Below are positions 10,878 to 21,822 of a stretch of DNA of 64,000 bases, one piece after another. The DNA lies in contig QYRS01000003.1 in the NCBI GenBank assembly GCA_006503535.1, positions 2,170,001 through 2,234,000 on the forward strand. The letters are read 5' to 3'. The position numbers and the translations under genes were made by a program. The notes beneath the pieces were generated by a model. That model saw only the letters and a list, made by a program, of their open reading frames with translations. It ran no database searches and was not told where the DNA came from. Within the stretch, counting starts at the first letter, position 1; every line of letters starts with the position of its first letter. The stretch comes from Arthrinium phaeospermum (Eukaryota > Ascomycota > Sordariomycetes > Amphisphaeriales > Apiosporaceae).

Positions 10878-12080
10878 TCAAAGTAGACATTGCACCGTGA
10901 GTCTCTCCTCAAGGACGTCCGGGTCGTCAGGGCAGAGTGCTTCAGCGTGCTTGACTTCTCTCAGCGCCTTCCGGAAGTTTTGGCGCAATCGGTAAATACA
11001 CGACTTTTGACGCAACATGGTCGCCTTCTGCTCACTGCCCGGCTTCCAGTTTGCACGGCGAAAGGCTCCCTTCCACAAGGCGTGGCTAAGGCCCCGAATA
11101 GCCAAATCTGCAAGGTCATTGTCGAGGTCGGGGTCGTTCAGATTAGCCTCCATGATGCGGATGACGGTTGCCCACAGCTTCTGGTTGAGTTCGAAAAACA
11201 GCTCCTGCAGTTGGTCCATCCACGGGCTGTCAGGCACTGTCAAGGAGGCATAGAGCGCGCCGCTCGGCATTGCGATGCTCTCGATCATCTTGCAGGCGCC
11301 GGCCCAAGCCTCGCAACTCTTCTCTAATTGATTATTTCGGAGGAACTCATGTCCAAGCTGTTCCTGGCGGCGCAGGTCCTCCAAGATCGCCTCTGCGTCG
11401 GCGTGTGGCTTCACCTGGGCCTGCGTCACGATTTGGGATGCCAAAGAGGGGCTCACCGCACCCTGGACCGAGACATTCCGAAATCCGTGAAGCTTAGCAA
11501 ATGGCGACAGCAACATCTTCTGTTGATCGATTGTCGGATAAGACTTGTCTGTACTCTCAAAGGGGTTGTTGAGAGTGATCGAATGCTTGGTGACTGCTCC
11601 GAAGGTGTCGGACCGTATGTTGGCATATTCCAAGCAGAGGCAAAGCAGATGAAGGTCGCTGTGGAGCATGACAAAAGTGATATGACCGGTGTGACTTGCA
11701 AGGCTCTTGATTCGCGTGATGGTGTAATCCATGATGAATCCCTTGAAGGGGTCGATGGCAGGTTCAAGTTGGCGTATCATGGGCGGGGGTAGATACTTTG
11801 AGGCAAAAGTGGCCAGGAGATCAGACATATCCGCGGTCTCTAGGAGGATACTGACTCGCACCAGTCGGTTGATCTTGTAGAAGACCTCCCTGGCCTCATT
11901 GCCAATCTGCCGATTTGTGCGCAGGATCGCCAGATGGACGTCGTTCAGCCCGCCAGATTCCACGACAGCGCCACTAGAGGTGGAGGCAGGGTTGGGAAGT
12001 CGGCCGCTGCGCAGCAGAAGAGAATAAATCTCGTCGCGAATCTCTCGAGGGATATCGAGAAATCCAATAGGAGGAGCCAT
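10878..12080 (-). CDS. F-box-like / TPR-like protein
   Basis: Uninterrupted 400-codon frame from ATG 12080. It opens with GFLDIPREIRDEIYSLLL, the F-box-like start common in fungal proteins, followed by LRTNRQIGNEAREVFY, the usual second conserved block of that family. The middle is family-specific. From about residue 230 onward the protein is helical and repeat-like (EFLRNNQLEKSCEAWAGACK and LRQNFRKALREVKHAEAL), resembling tetratricopeptide repeats. This predicts a soluble adaptor, possibly in an SCF-like ubiquitin ligase; the partner is unknown. It lies next to another F-box gene, but the two proteins are not obvious duplicates. Confidence 0.75.
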   Translation of the reverse strand: MAPPIGFLDIPREIRDEIYSLLLRSGRLPNPASTSSGAVVESGGLNDVHLAILRTNRQIGNEAREVFYKINRLVRVSILLETADMSDLLATFASKYLPPPMIRQLEPAIDPFKGFIMDYTITRIKSLASHTGHITFVMLHSDLHLLCLCLEYANIRSDTFGAVTKHSITLNNPFESTDKSYPTIDQQKMLLSPFAKLHGFRNVSVQGAVSPSLASQIVTQAQVKPHADAEAILEDLRRQEQLGHEFLRNNQLEKSCEAWAGACKMIESIAMPSGALYASLTVPDSPWMDQLQELFFELNQKLWATVIRIMEANLNDPDLDNDLADLAIRGLSHALWKGAFRRANWKPGSEQKATMLRQKSCIYRLRQNFRKALREVKHAEALCPDDPDVLEERLTVQCLL

Positions 12081-12523
12081 GATGGTCTAGCGAGGAATGA
12101 TCTGTGATCGCCGAGCAAGGGCAAGGAGTAAACGGTTAGGTGGTTTACAGCAAGTCGGATCCAAAATTGGGTTGTAGTGAGAGGATGGCAACGGAAAGTG
12201 TGCCAAAGGAATAGCTGGTGGTAGGTAGATTGGCAGTCTCTACAGAGAAGGTGTTTCTGACACGAAGCCATTCATTTATTTTTCAGAGCGGCGATTTGCA
12301 GAGTGTGGGTTGATAGGCAGATGGGTAGGGTAGGTAGGTAACAATAGTACAATCAATGGTCTGAAACCGAAGTTCACATAACAATCACATTGAGCATTAC
12401 ATGTTAGGCACATGACCTTGACGTCTGCTTTTGAAGTAAGTAGGTGAATAGTGAGTGTCAATCTTTATTTACTCACAAACTACACTTCGTACTGAACGCT
12501 TAAAGCACTGCGATACTTCGCCC
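12081..12523. other. Intergenic with TAGGTAGG tract
   Basis: Spacer upstream of the F-box/TPR-like gene and downstream of the Sfk1-like gene. It contains GGGTAGGGTAGGTAGGTAAC at 12323-12342. No gene is supported. Confidence 0.5.
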
Positions 12524-13441
12524 TCAAGCAAGCAGTGGCTGCTGTTCCGTTTCACTGACAGCTTGGAGGTCGGTGCCCTCCCGGAACCTGAGCATCTTGT
12601 CATTAGCCTTGACAACTGCTCATAATATGTGAGAAGCATCGAGCCATAGAGGCTTACCTTGTGTATCCAACGAATGACAATAGCCAGAAAGAACCCAGGT
12701 ACGTCAAAGTCCATTCCAGAAAGCCCGCAGGTTTATATCGACCCGAGTACATCAGAACAACAAACGACAAACCAATCGCGACTTGGCAAGCCATCAGAAC
12801 TGTATTGAGGAGACACCTGGCGCGCGACGTTAGCTTGATAGCATCTCATTGCATTGCAGTGCATTGCTCAAAGGGGCCTATCCCGGGGAGGGGGGTTCGA
12901 ACCATCTCCGCAGCCCGGCGAACTTGGCGGGGCCCCAAGTCTGGTCCCACCAGACGGCAGCCGTCAGCACGGCACTCAAGCCGAGACCGCCGAAGGTGCC
13001 CATGAGCAAGTACTGGTGGCGCACATGGGCGTCGACAGTGTCGAAGATGCTCAGAAAGAACAGCAACACCGCCGCTGCGAGGCCCGCGACCATCGCGAAG
13101 ACGCTGGTGTTCTGGCGCCAGGCAACGTCGTCAACGAGACCGTAGAAGGCGCGGGCGTAGCGCACGTGGTGGACGGCGAACATGGTGCCCGCGAAGCCGA
13201 GCCCGCTCACGGTGCAGCCCGCCACGAAGACGGGTTTGAAGGTGAAGGCTGCGATGTCGCTGATAAAGGGCACATCCGGATTTATCTGGCCCGGGTAGCG
13301 CGGCTGGCCCAGGGCGAGCCAGCGCACCAGCAGGATGCTGATGGTGGTGAACCACGAGAGTCCCGCCACGAGCGGGAAGAGCCACAGGTAGCCCGTGGGC
13401 GAGACGTTCTTGAGGGCGCGCGGCCAGAGGAGGACGGCCAT
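12524..13441 (-). CDS. Frag1/DRAM/Sfk1-type membrane protein
   Basis: Three exons: complement(join(12524..12587, 12658..12816, 12903..13441)), 762 nt, 253 aa. About six hydrophobic segments are visible. The N-terminal WLFPLVAGLSWFTTISILLVRW, the loop PFISDIAA followed by KPVFVAGC, and the late GFLEWTLTYLGSFWLLSFVGY match the Frag1/DRAM/Sfk1 family. Its members act at the plasma membrane or lysosome, for instance yeast Sfk1 in phosphoinositide and lipid-asymmetry control. The C-terminus ends EQQPLLA, a dileucine-like sorting tail. The intron between exons 1 and 2 uses the unusual donor GTTCGA, with a good CTAAC branch site and acceptor GCCAG. The downstream intron has donor GTAAGC. Start: the ATG at 13441, just before the first membrane segment; the frame is open upstream without another ATG. 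Confidence 0.75.
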
Positions 13442-16323
13442 CGCTGCGCATCCAACGAGGGTATCACCAGATATATCTATTGCAACTGGCAAGCTGCCAC
13501 AATGAGAGTAAATAATGCATGTTAGAGTGAAATTTCAGCGCGAGGCCCTGGGGTATTGTCTTGTGCGTCATTTGGCATGAGATCCTTGGCGCTAGTGGGG
13601 CCATCGGGGTACGACAATTCGCAGGTGGTTGGCATCCATTGGTCAGTCATCTACTTTTGGCAAATACAGAGATGATCACCCAGTACTCATTCGACATATG
13701 TCGCCCGAGGACGGTATGTAGATAGCCGGAGCTTTCATAATGCGGCTGTCAAATTTAGGATGCTGATCCTAAACGCCGTTAAACTCTAGAAACTGTCTTA
13801 GTGGTAGACCCCTTCGACGAGTTCCTTCCTATTGGTGGACGGAGCCTATTCGGACTAGGATATACCCTGTCAACGAACTCGTCGTGAAAGAACCGCACCA
13901 TTCAACAGGCGGTGCTGTGGTTTTGACAAGGCTCGGGTCAAGATATGCCAACATCGAGCGAGCAGCGCGGCTCCCGTTTGATCCTAACCTCCCTGATCAA
14001 TATTATGCGGTGGGCATAGCATCTGGCCCAAGGGGCAGATGAACTCCGGATCCGGTCAACCAGCCACGTAGGCCTCTACTAGGACCTGGTGGCTATCGAA
14101 CTCAGGTCTTGTTCCTGAGAGAAAAGAGTAGACATGTGTTTTGATCCTCATGTTCCTTATTCAGATGGGTAAATTGCTTACTCTTGATTTTATACAGTCC
14201 GTGGCGGTTGGAAGTGTAACTGTAATAAAATATACAGATATTCAAAGCATCCTTATCATTCTAAATCAACTATAATAATTATCTATTGAACCACTCTAGA
14301 AAAACATTTCTACAGGCCCCTCCTAATGGAAGCTATACTAGTATATGCTTCCTGTTTCCACATTAATCTGATCAACCCTTCGTCTTCATCAGCCTCAGCC
14401 ACGTGCCCCAGGAACAAGTTCGCTCAAGAGACCCTTGGCTTCATGAATGTACCTCATATGTATCTTGTACGGAGTAAACTTGAGGCCACTTGTTGTGTAA
14501 GCGAAGTGAAAACGGAACAGCAGCAAACTTTCCGAGAACGGCGGAAGCAAGCAGCATCTCTAAGGAAAATGCCGTGTGTTTAAATGGTCCTGCTATGTAC
14601 TTATTGCATGATAGCCTTTATTATCTCAAAGGTCTGAGCGCGTCCGGTCAAGCGCCAATTCCACTTTGTCACATCAAAAGGGGTATGTCCACTTGCTTGA
14701 ATTAGTTTTTCCATCTTGATGACACCATGTTCTTGTATTGGCATGGCTTGTTTCTGGCTAAGCGTGGTCGTAAACTGGTCAGCTCGTCGAAACAGTTGGT
14801 CAGCATTTCTTTCAAATACTATTATTCCTTCCGTCCAAATTCATACCCTGACATATCTCGTGATGGGAACATGTACAACACACTCAATAACACAACATTG
14901 GCTCAGTAATATCTCATTTTTACCCATACCGTCTCCCTCTGGCCAATAGCCCATTATTTCTGCTCCTCGCCCGACAACATCCGCAATGCATACCAATGGA
15001 ACTGCCAAATAAAGTACCATCTCTGCGGTCTTCCAGACGCATGAACTGGTCAAACTCGGGAGGCCGCACAAGAAAGCTGTGCAACTACGCTTCGGGTAAA
15101 GTGGCATCTGTGCAACGTGTCGTATCTCTCTAGAAGCTGCAAGATCGGATGATCGACCCTCCGTATCACGTACACTAAAGACATAACGTTGTGTGTAGCC
15201 AGCACGGTTATGAAACCAGGCACATGTTCACATTCCCTCGTTACCCCGTGCAGATAGAATGTACGTATTAGTCCAAGAGCGGAAAACGTCCGTGGGACCA
15301 ATAATTGGCCGGCTTCGCTTGCCATCTCCAGATATCTGGCAAGCTCTTTCACGGACACGATGGTCACGTTTGACGGGCTAACGGACTTGTGCTTGTGAAC
15401 CCATACCACCTAGACACATCGGCAGCTTCTTTCTGCATGGTTCTGATGTGTTAATTCTCTTTTGGTTGACATCCAGAACTCTTCTTCGGGACTACCGAAA
15501 CGATTACTCTTCTCATGTAGTAAGACATGGAGAACAGAGGAAGCCATAAACGACAGCATACCTCCAGAGAATTGCAAGTAGCTCTTCATTCAGGGCACGC
15601 TTGACTCTGTTACCAGAGATACGTTGTATACACTGTCAACAATGACACCTTGAAACGATGTGCACACTCTGCTAAACATCATCGGGTAACTTGGAACATA
15701 ATACTGTACATGTATTTACGACCCATCGTTCGCATGAGAGGGGTGACATGATGTGGGCCAAAGCTGTGTGATCCCGAGTCGCAAAGACTTCCCACAAGGG
15801 GCTCTGGGCCCCTTCCCCGAGGAACTACAAAAGTGGTTTGCTTACGTTAACCTATTGGCGATGTACCACAAACTCTCGGACTCTCATATGCTTTCACTCG
15901 TGCAGGCTGTGGCCAGCCTTAGCGGCTCCTTGTGTATCATGATGGCGCCTTCCGACATGTGTTTATTACTCAGCAGTGATTCCCGCGGATGCAAGGAACG
16001 AATGTGCTTTTTGTTTGCCCGGCAGTTCCCCCAACCCCGATGCCGACCAATACGTGACAAACGCTGATGTGGGTACACCCCTGCAGACGGGAGGCTCCTG
16101 CCCTCTTTCAGTTTGGTGTGATAGTCAGATCAACTCGAGAATGAAGCGATCTCGTCGAAAATGAAACATGGTTTCTTGTCTCCATTTCCCCGAAGAATCG
16201 GGTAATGGTCATGGGAGAACGTCAACGATCAAGTATATGAGCTGACTACTCTGCCCCCTTCTGGGTTCATGGACTACTGCAACCACGTGTTGCCTGCAGT
16301 TTCTTGAGGATCCGCTAGAAAAG
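13442..16323. other. Large intergenic region, no supportable gene
   Basis: Almost 2.9 kb. It holds a 10-bp inverted pair (CGACGAGTTC at 13815, GAACTCGTCG at 13875) and an AT-rich stretch around 14145-14340. A 119-codon minus-strand frame (15050-15409) resembles nothing I know. Short frames here look random. The segment may contain decayed mobile DNA, but I cannot show it. Confidence 0.45.
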
Positions 16324-18326
16324 ATGGCAGTGACCCAGCTTGATATTTCCTCCATTAATGGCAGCCGCCATGCGACCTACCGCAGCCCGGAGGGTGGCCC
16401 CATTGCTGGGACCGCCACGTCCCTCTCAACGACCATGGGCAGCGGTGCCCTTCCCAGCCACTCGTGCCAACGATCCGTCACAGTGGAAGCCCTTTCGATC
16501 GACGAAAAGCTGCGGCCAAAGGAGGACGAAATGCTTCCTCTCTACAAGGACAGTAGAAGACGCATGGTCTTTGTCGGTATCCTGACAGCCTGGTTCTTCG
16601 TAAGTATCCGTTTGTACATTGAAAAGGACTTGGATATTGACTTCTGTTCGTTTTCAAGAAAGGGTTCGATGACTCGGTGATAAGTACGAAACCAATCCCC
16701 AACGAAACGTATGAACGACGGTTCTCATCTGACTTGTGTTCCAACATAGCAACTATTGTACCCGCACTCAGTCGCAAATTCGATGCGCTCGACCTCATCG
16801 CCTGGTTCAGTGCCGCCTACTTCTTCCCTCAAGCATGTTTGGCGATAGGATTCGGACGACTCGCCGCAGTGGCCAATGTACGTATACTTTTGGTCATTGA
16901 CAGCATACTACTCGTCGGTAAGATTCTACTGGGCCATGGACCATACTTTTGGTTTTTAAAAATACTGATGAAGCATTTCTATCTCTCTGCGGTCCAGTCG
17001 GCTCCATATTGTGTATCATAGCCAACACGGCTGCTATATTCATCCTAGGTCGTGCCGTCACCGGCCTCGGCATCGCGCTGGGGTTCCCACTCTGCGCTAC
17101 GATCCTCATATCCATCACCTCGCCGGACGAGAGACCGTTGTACATGGCCGGCTGCGTCGGTGTGGATGTCATGAGCCTGGCCTTTGGGTCCCTCTTGGGC
17201 GGATTCTTTGAGACCAACATCGACTATCGTTGGGTCTTCGCTCTGACCATCTTTGGTGCTGTCATGTCGCTGGTTTTCATATACCCCTTTCAGCAGCCGC
17301 CTCGTCCGAGTGATCATCTGTCAGCCTGGCAGCACGTCTGCCGTTTCGACTTCCTGGGGTTCGGTCTCTTCCTCGTCTGTAGCATTTGTGTCCTGCTCGC
17401 TTTGCAGATGGCTACGCAGAATGGTCGATGGGACTCGGCCCCCGTCATCGTATTATTCACATTGGCCATGGTGACGTTGCCAATATTCATGCTCCAGCAA
17501 CGTACACATTCTTATCCTGACAACCGGCTGCTGCCTCGTGGAATTTTCAGCAGAGATATGTCTCTTCTTCTGGGATTTGGATTCTTCACGATGTTCGCCA
17601 TGTACGGCGTGTATTATTATCTCTCGACATACTTCCAGGTATGCCACTCCACATCCCTGCTCCAATTCACATCCATTGCAATGCTGACCAAAGTGCTACC
17701 AGTCTGTTCATGGACTCTCTTCATTCGACACGGGCGTCTGTTTGTTGGCTTTCTTCATATCGTCAGGGGTTGCCAGCGTTGCAACGGGTGTCAGCACCGA
17801 GTTCGTGACCTATGCAAATACCATCATCCTGACGGGTGTCACATTGGCCTTGGTTGGGAGTGCTGTTTTGACCACGCTTGACCAAAACACTTCTCGCATG
17901 AAGGCATCTCTCTTGACAATGATATCTGGTTTTGGCTTCGGGACCGCCCAGACGCTGGCGGTAGTGTTCTCCCAGAGCTGGGTGGCAGAACACCTCCAGC
18001 CCCTGACCGTCTCTATCGCACTGATGGTGCAGCTGCTCGGCGGGACACTGGGGCTTGTTCTCGGCGGCTCACTACTGAATATGCGCGTACGTTCTGGTCT
18101 ACAGAATCTGCAAGGCGTGTTGAGCGAGGCCCAGATATCGGAGATTGCACAGGGGTCTCTGCCAACTCAGGTCTTGGAGAATTTGCCTACTCCAACGAAG
18201 GTGGATATCTATACCATCATGGCCCAGGCGGTGCAGGATATCTTCTACACGGCTACAGGGGCAGTTGCAGTGGCTCTTTTGCTGGCAGTATGCATGACAT
18301 GGCACAGAATCAAATCCGGCCCTTGA
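16324..18326 (+). CDS. MFS multidrug-type transporter
   Basis: Five exons: join(16324..16599, 16659..16683, 16750..16917, 16998..17638, 17703..18326), 1734 nt, 577 aa. A hydrophilic N-terminus of about 80 residues is followed by many TM segments, consistent with 12-14. Motifs fit the DHA1/DHA2 drug:H+ antiporter branch: FFKGFDDSVI in TM1, WFSAAYFFPQACLAIGFGRLA in the TM2/motif A area (G-x-L-A variant), GRAVTGLG in TM4, and RWVFALTIFGA. The protein ends with a short basic tail (HRIKSGP). It most likely exports a toxic or secondary compound at the plasma membrane; the substrate is unknown. Exon 2 is only 25 nt. No biosynthetic genes stand beside it, so a metabolite cluster is not supported. Confidence 0.87.
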
Positions 18327-19674
18327 AATCAAGGAAACGGTCGGCCATTATTGGTAGTGACTTCGAACTGCATCCATTTAGAAGTCCAGATCAAGAATAG
18401 TCGATAATTGTTAAGTTCTGTAGCATCCCAATTTGATTATACGTTGGCGAACCGTTTTCAGTAGGCAGACAACAATTATTTCTGCCATCAGATAAGTGGG
18501 AATATTTTATTGGTTGAACCTTACTGATCGTTAGATGGTCCTGTTGGACGTGATCTCAATGTACTTGTTGATGCCAACCAACTCTTGCTATGTAGGCTGT
18601 CCAGAGCATGTAACAGAAATGACATTTAAAAAAGAATGAGAGCAAAAAAAACAGTGCCACAGGGGAGTTTCGAACAGAGCACACTGGCTTGATTGGTTGC
18701 CGGTTTATTACCAGCAGCTCGAAGGTAGCTACCTTCGAAGCCCCAATTACTCCGTCGATCATCCCACTGTACCATTGTTACGGGATCTTTGATTTGTTTG
18801 TAATTATAACCCCTCCTTACCTCCCGCGGTACGGACTGTACCGAGGTACTTCCATTAGGGAGCTTACCGCGTCGTGACTTACAAGTTTGCCTTAGGTAGC
18901 TACCGACTGACAACACGCCTCATACATGCCCTTCCACTGGTCACATATCTCCTAGCCACTGCTGGATCGCTTATTTATCTAGATGATTTTAAGACTTGTC
19001 ACTTGAACCACGAGCAGCTTCGATACTCTGCCCCATTAACAACACAGTGTGTTTCTTTTATACATTTTCTTGTCTACCGAGGTCCCCCAACACCTTTTAT
19101 CCACGAGTGTTGTTGGGTAGCTTGGTCCTCACCCGTGTTGGGAACTCGTGTAGGAATACCCAGGGCTGGGTATTACACTTCGAGGAGTGGTGATTCAGAA
19201 TACCAATACTTTAAAACCTACACAGAGATGCTGTGGTAATGAACCTGGTTGTTGTTGTTGTTGTATTGTTTAACGTCATGGGAGTCGCCGCGAAGGCGGA
19301 CGACCCCTAGCCTCCCAGAGGGCATATGGACGTGCTAGGGCTGGTCTATGCTAATCTTCCTCCGTCACCAGATTGTTTACTGACATACATTGCCATCTAA
19401 CAGACTCGCAGTGCGTAGACCATACATCAGAAGGCATTCTCCCCCCATTCCGAGCCTTTATAGACATTGACCTTCACCATAGGGGGATGTTGTCTCTCCA
19501 GCATCCTGTAGACTCAATGAGCCCGGTGAGCAGGTGAGGGGAACATTAAGACAAAAGTGTCAGTGCTTGTGCAGAACTGCTGGGAGTTCAAAAGTTCTCT
19601 CTGGTTCTACTGCAAATCAGCAAAATGTGTAGATAAGGTGAGCTGGGCGTAACAATAGCACTGTTTGGTGGTAA
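18327..19674. other. Intergenic with palindrome
   Basis: Spacer of 1.35 kb after the MFS gene. It includes the perfect 20-bp palindrome at 18719-18738, a second copy of its 10-bp core at 18895-18904, and a (GTT) run at 19248-19262 inside a 23-codon frame (see findings). No larger gene is seen. Confidence 0.45.
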
Positions 19675-20388
19675 ATGCGTGCACTGAAGGATTACCTACT
19701 CGATTTTCAGGAACTTGTCTGTCGCCTATACCAGTTTGCTGGCATCAGGCTCTTCTGGGTAGCTATTGCTCGCACATGGCTCGAGACCCCCTACGCCTCA
19801 AACATCAACATCACGAGGATGAGGGCTCTCATCGCCGTTTACCGCCAAGCACGCATCAGGTACCGCAAGGCATATCTCAAAAAGCACGGAAAGGCTGCCA
19901 AAGGCGTGACGGGTCTCGCCAAGGCCATGGACTGGTGGATTAATCGAGTTGGTACAGACTTCAATGCAGAGGCGCGTCTCAAGTCGTCCTACACCGACAA
20001 GAAGTCCGCCTTGCGTGGTCTCGAGAGCCTGTTGTCTCACTACCACACCAAGATTGCTCAGAGACCTCTCATCGTCTTCCACCACCCATGTTGGATGCCT
20101 GGTAAGCAAGAATATCCGCTCTCTATCAGTTACCAATGATGAATGCTAATGCCGGACGTCACAGCATACAGATCATGGAAGCAATCACCCGAGCTCAAAG
20201 GCTACCCGCTTGTGTGGTGCCTGAGCAAGGATCAACAAATCCCTCCGATTACTGAGAAGTCCTTGACATTCTTGGGTCGCATGGACAAGGATGAGGGTGG
20301 ATCATGGGAGCAGAAGAAGGAGAAGTACATTGCTCATCTGAGAGACTACTTCTTGGCAGAGCATACCGATCATGCGTTATTCCAATGA
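19675..20388 (+). CDS. Hypothetical protein, two exons
   Basis: join(19675..20101, 20165..20388), 651 nt, 216 aa, phase-1 intron with donor GTAAGC and acceptor CACAG. The encoded protein is basic and helical in its first half (ARIRYRKAYLKKHGKAAKG), with aromatic-rich segments (MDWWINRVG; VFHHPCWMPAYRSWKQ) and a charged end (WEQKKEKYIAHLRDYFLAEH). There is no signal peptide and no clear membrane span. I do not recognise the family. The ATG at 19675 is 36 nt before a strong acceptor-like sequence (GATTTTCAG), and an open frame precedes a GTGAGC donor at 19639. An extra 5' exon replacing the first 12 residues is therefore possible. Confidence 0.55.
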
Positions 20389-21177
20389 GAAAGCTGATCA
20401 ATGACCAAAGAATGAGAGAGTTTCTAGTAGGATCATGACTAGATAGTACCCATAGTCCAGTTCATTTGTACAGGAACAAAAGAAGAAAAAGAGAAGGATA
20501 TTACTCAAACGATGTTCAATATGCTGTCAAATAAGATTGCCTGACACACGAATTAGTAAACAAAGCAGTCACTGTGATGCCACGGCTGAAGAGATGGGTC
20601 GCCTTCGGGAATTCGTATTCCATCATCCAATGGAGATAACGAATTGGAATGCCGCCGTAGGCGTTAATGCTACTGGCATTATGCATGCCATGGTATTGGC
20701 CACAGCCGGGGAACCTTTAGAAAACGACTCGGTCGCCGCCATCGATAGGCATGTTGCAGGAATGGGAACCAGAAAAGGGGGGAATGAAGTTGAGAGGTAT
20801 GCTTAGGTAAGCAGTTCTACCCCGTGATTAGATAAGCAAGATACCGCCTACCGCTTCAACGCCAAGCTCCGTCATTGCGGGAGCCGCATCAATCCGTCAA
20901 TCAGTACATCCCACCTTGTCTATCTGCCCGTTGACTTGCCGCCTAAAACGCCCCAGGCTGCCAACAGGAACGATTTGGGTGTCATTAGGCCACGACCTCG
21001 GCGAGTTAAACCTGCGATGCCACTGCGACAACCAAGGGAACTTCACTGACGCAGTTGCTCTTTCTTTTTTACCTCGGGAACGAAATACCTACACTCCTAC
21101 CGAATCCCATCCCATCTCTTGAACCCCACCATTAAACGGTCGGGAGCCAAACGACGACAACTACACCGACAACGACG
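20389..21177. other. Intergenic / vps60 promoter and leader
   Basis: No gene recognised. The last 60 bases before vps60 are A/C-rich (CGACGACAACTACACCGACA), typical of a fungal 5' leader. Confidence 0.5.
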
Positions 21178-21822
21178 ATGAACCGCTTATTCGGCAGCGG
21201 CGCCAAAGCGCCCAAGGTCTCGCTCCAGAACGTCATCGACAGCCACGACAACCGGGCCGGCAAGATCGACGTGCGCATCGCCGAGATCAACAACGAGCTG
21301 GCCAAGTACAACGAGAAGCTGTCGAAGCTGCGCGAGGGCCCCGGGAAGCAGGCGATCAAGCGGCGGGCGCTGGACCTGCTCAAGAAGCGCCGGGGGCTGG
21401 AGCAGGCGCGCGACCAGCAGACGAGCCAGAGCTGGAACCTCGAGCAGACGCAGATGATGCAGGACAACATGAAGGGCGTCATGGCGACGGTGGACGCGCT
21501 CAAGACGACCAACAAGGAGCTCAAGAAGCAGTACGGCAAGGTCGACCTCGACAAGATTGAGCGCCTCCAGGACGAGATGGCCGACCTCATGGACGTCGGC
21601 AACGAGATCCAGGAGTCCCTCAGCCGGGGCTACGACGTCCCCGACGACGTCGACGAGGCCGAGCTCGATGCCGAGCTCGAGATGCTCGGCGAGGAGATGG
21701 AGGCCGAGGGCAGCATGGGCGTCGACGCCGGCGGCGTGCCCGACTTCCTCAAGGACGAGGTCCCCGAGTTCATCGACGAGCCGCCCGAGACCGCCGGCAA
21801 AGTCCAGGAGGCGGCGCGGTGA
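21178..21822 (+). CDS. vps60: ESCRT-III protein Vps60/CHMP5
   Basis: Single exon, 214 aa, about the usual length of the Vps60/CHMP5 family. It has the Snf7-type layout: a short basic N-terminus (MNRLFG), a helical hairpin rich in Lys/Arg (GKIDVRIAEINNEL, then KQAIKRRALDLLKKR and WNLEQTQMMQDNMKG), and an acidic C-terminal half (DVDEAELDAELEMLGEEMEAE) that in this family folds back and binds Vta1, the Vps4 activator. It acts at endosomes in membrane scission and multivesicular-body sorting. Codon third positions are almost all G or C, much more so than in neighbouring genes, suggesting strong expression. No intron is needed. Start: the ATG at 21178 gives the family's conserved N-terminus. Confidence 0.93.
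   Translation: MNRLFGSGAKAPKVSLQNVIDSHDNRAGKIDVRIAEINNELAKYNEKLSKLREGPGKQAIKRRALDLLKKRRGLEQARDQQTSQSWNLEQTQMMQDNMKGVMATVDALKTTNKELKKQYGKVDLDKIERLQDEMADLMDVGNEIQESLSRGYDVPDDVDEAELDAELEMLGEEMEAEGSMGVDAGGVPDFLKDEVPEFIDEPPETAGKVQEAAR

Noticed and set aside
12854..13525. 223-codon + strand frame
   Set aside because: Shadow of the GC-rich Sfk1-like exon on the other strand.
15050..15409. 119-codon minus-strand frame
   Set aside because: Some protein-like stretches, but no recognisable family and no joinable exon with good splice sites.
18650..18740. B-box-like GTTCGAAAC on the minus strand followed by a T run
   Set aside because: T-arm and A box do not fold; no tRNA shape.
16324..20388. Secondary-metabolite cluster around the MFS gene
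   Set aside because: No synthase, oxygenase or regulator gene nearby; only a transporter and an orphan.
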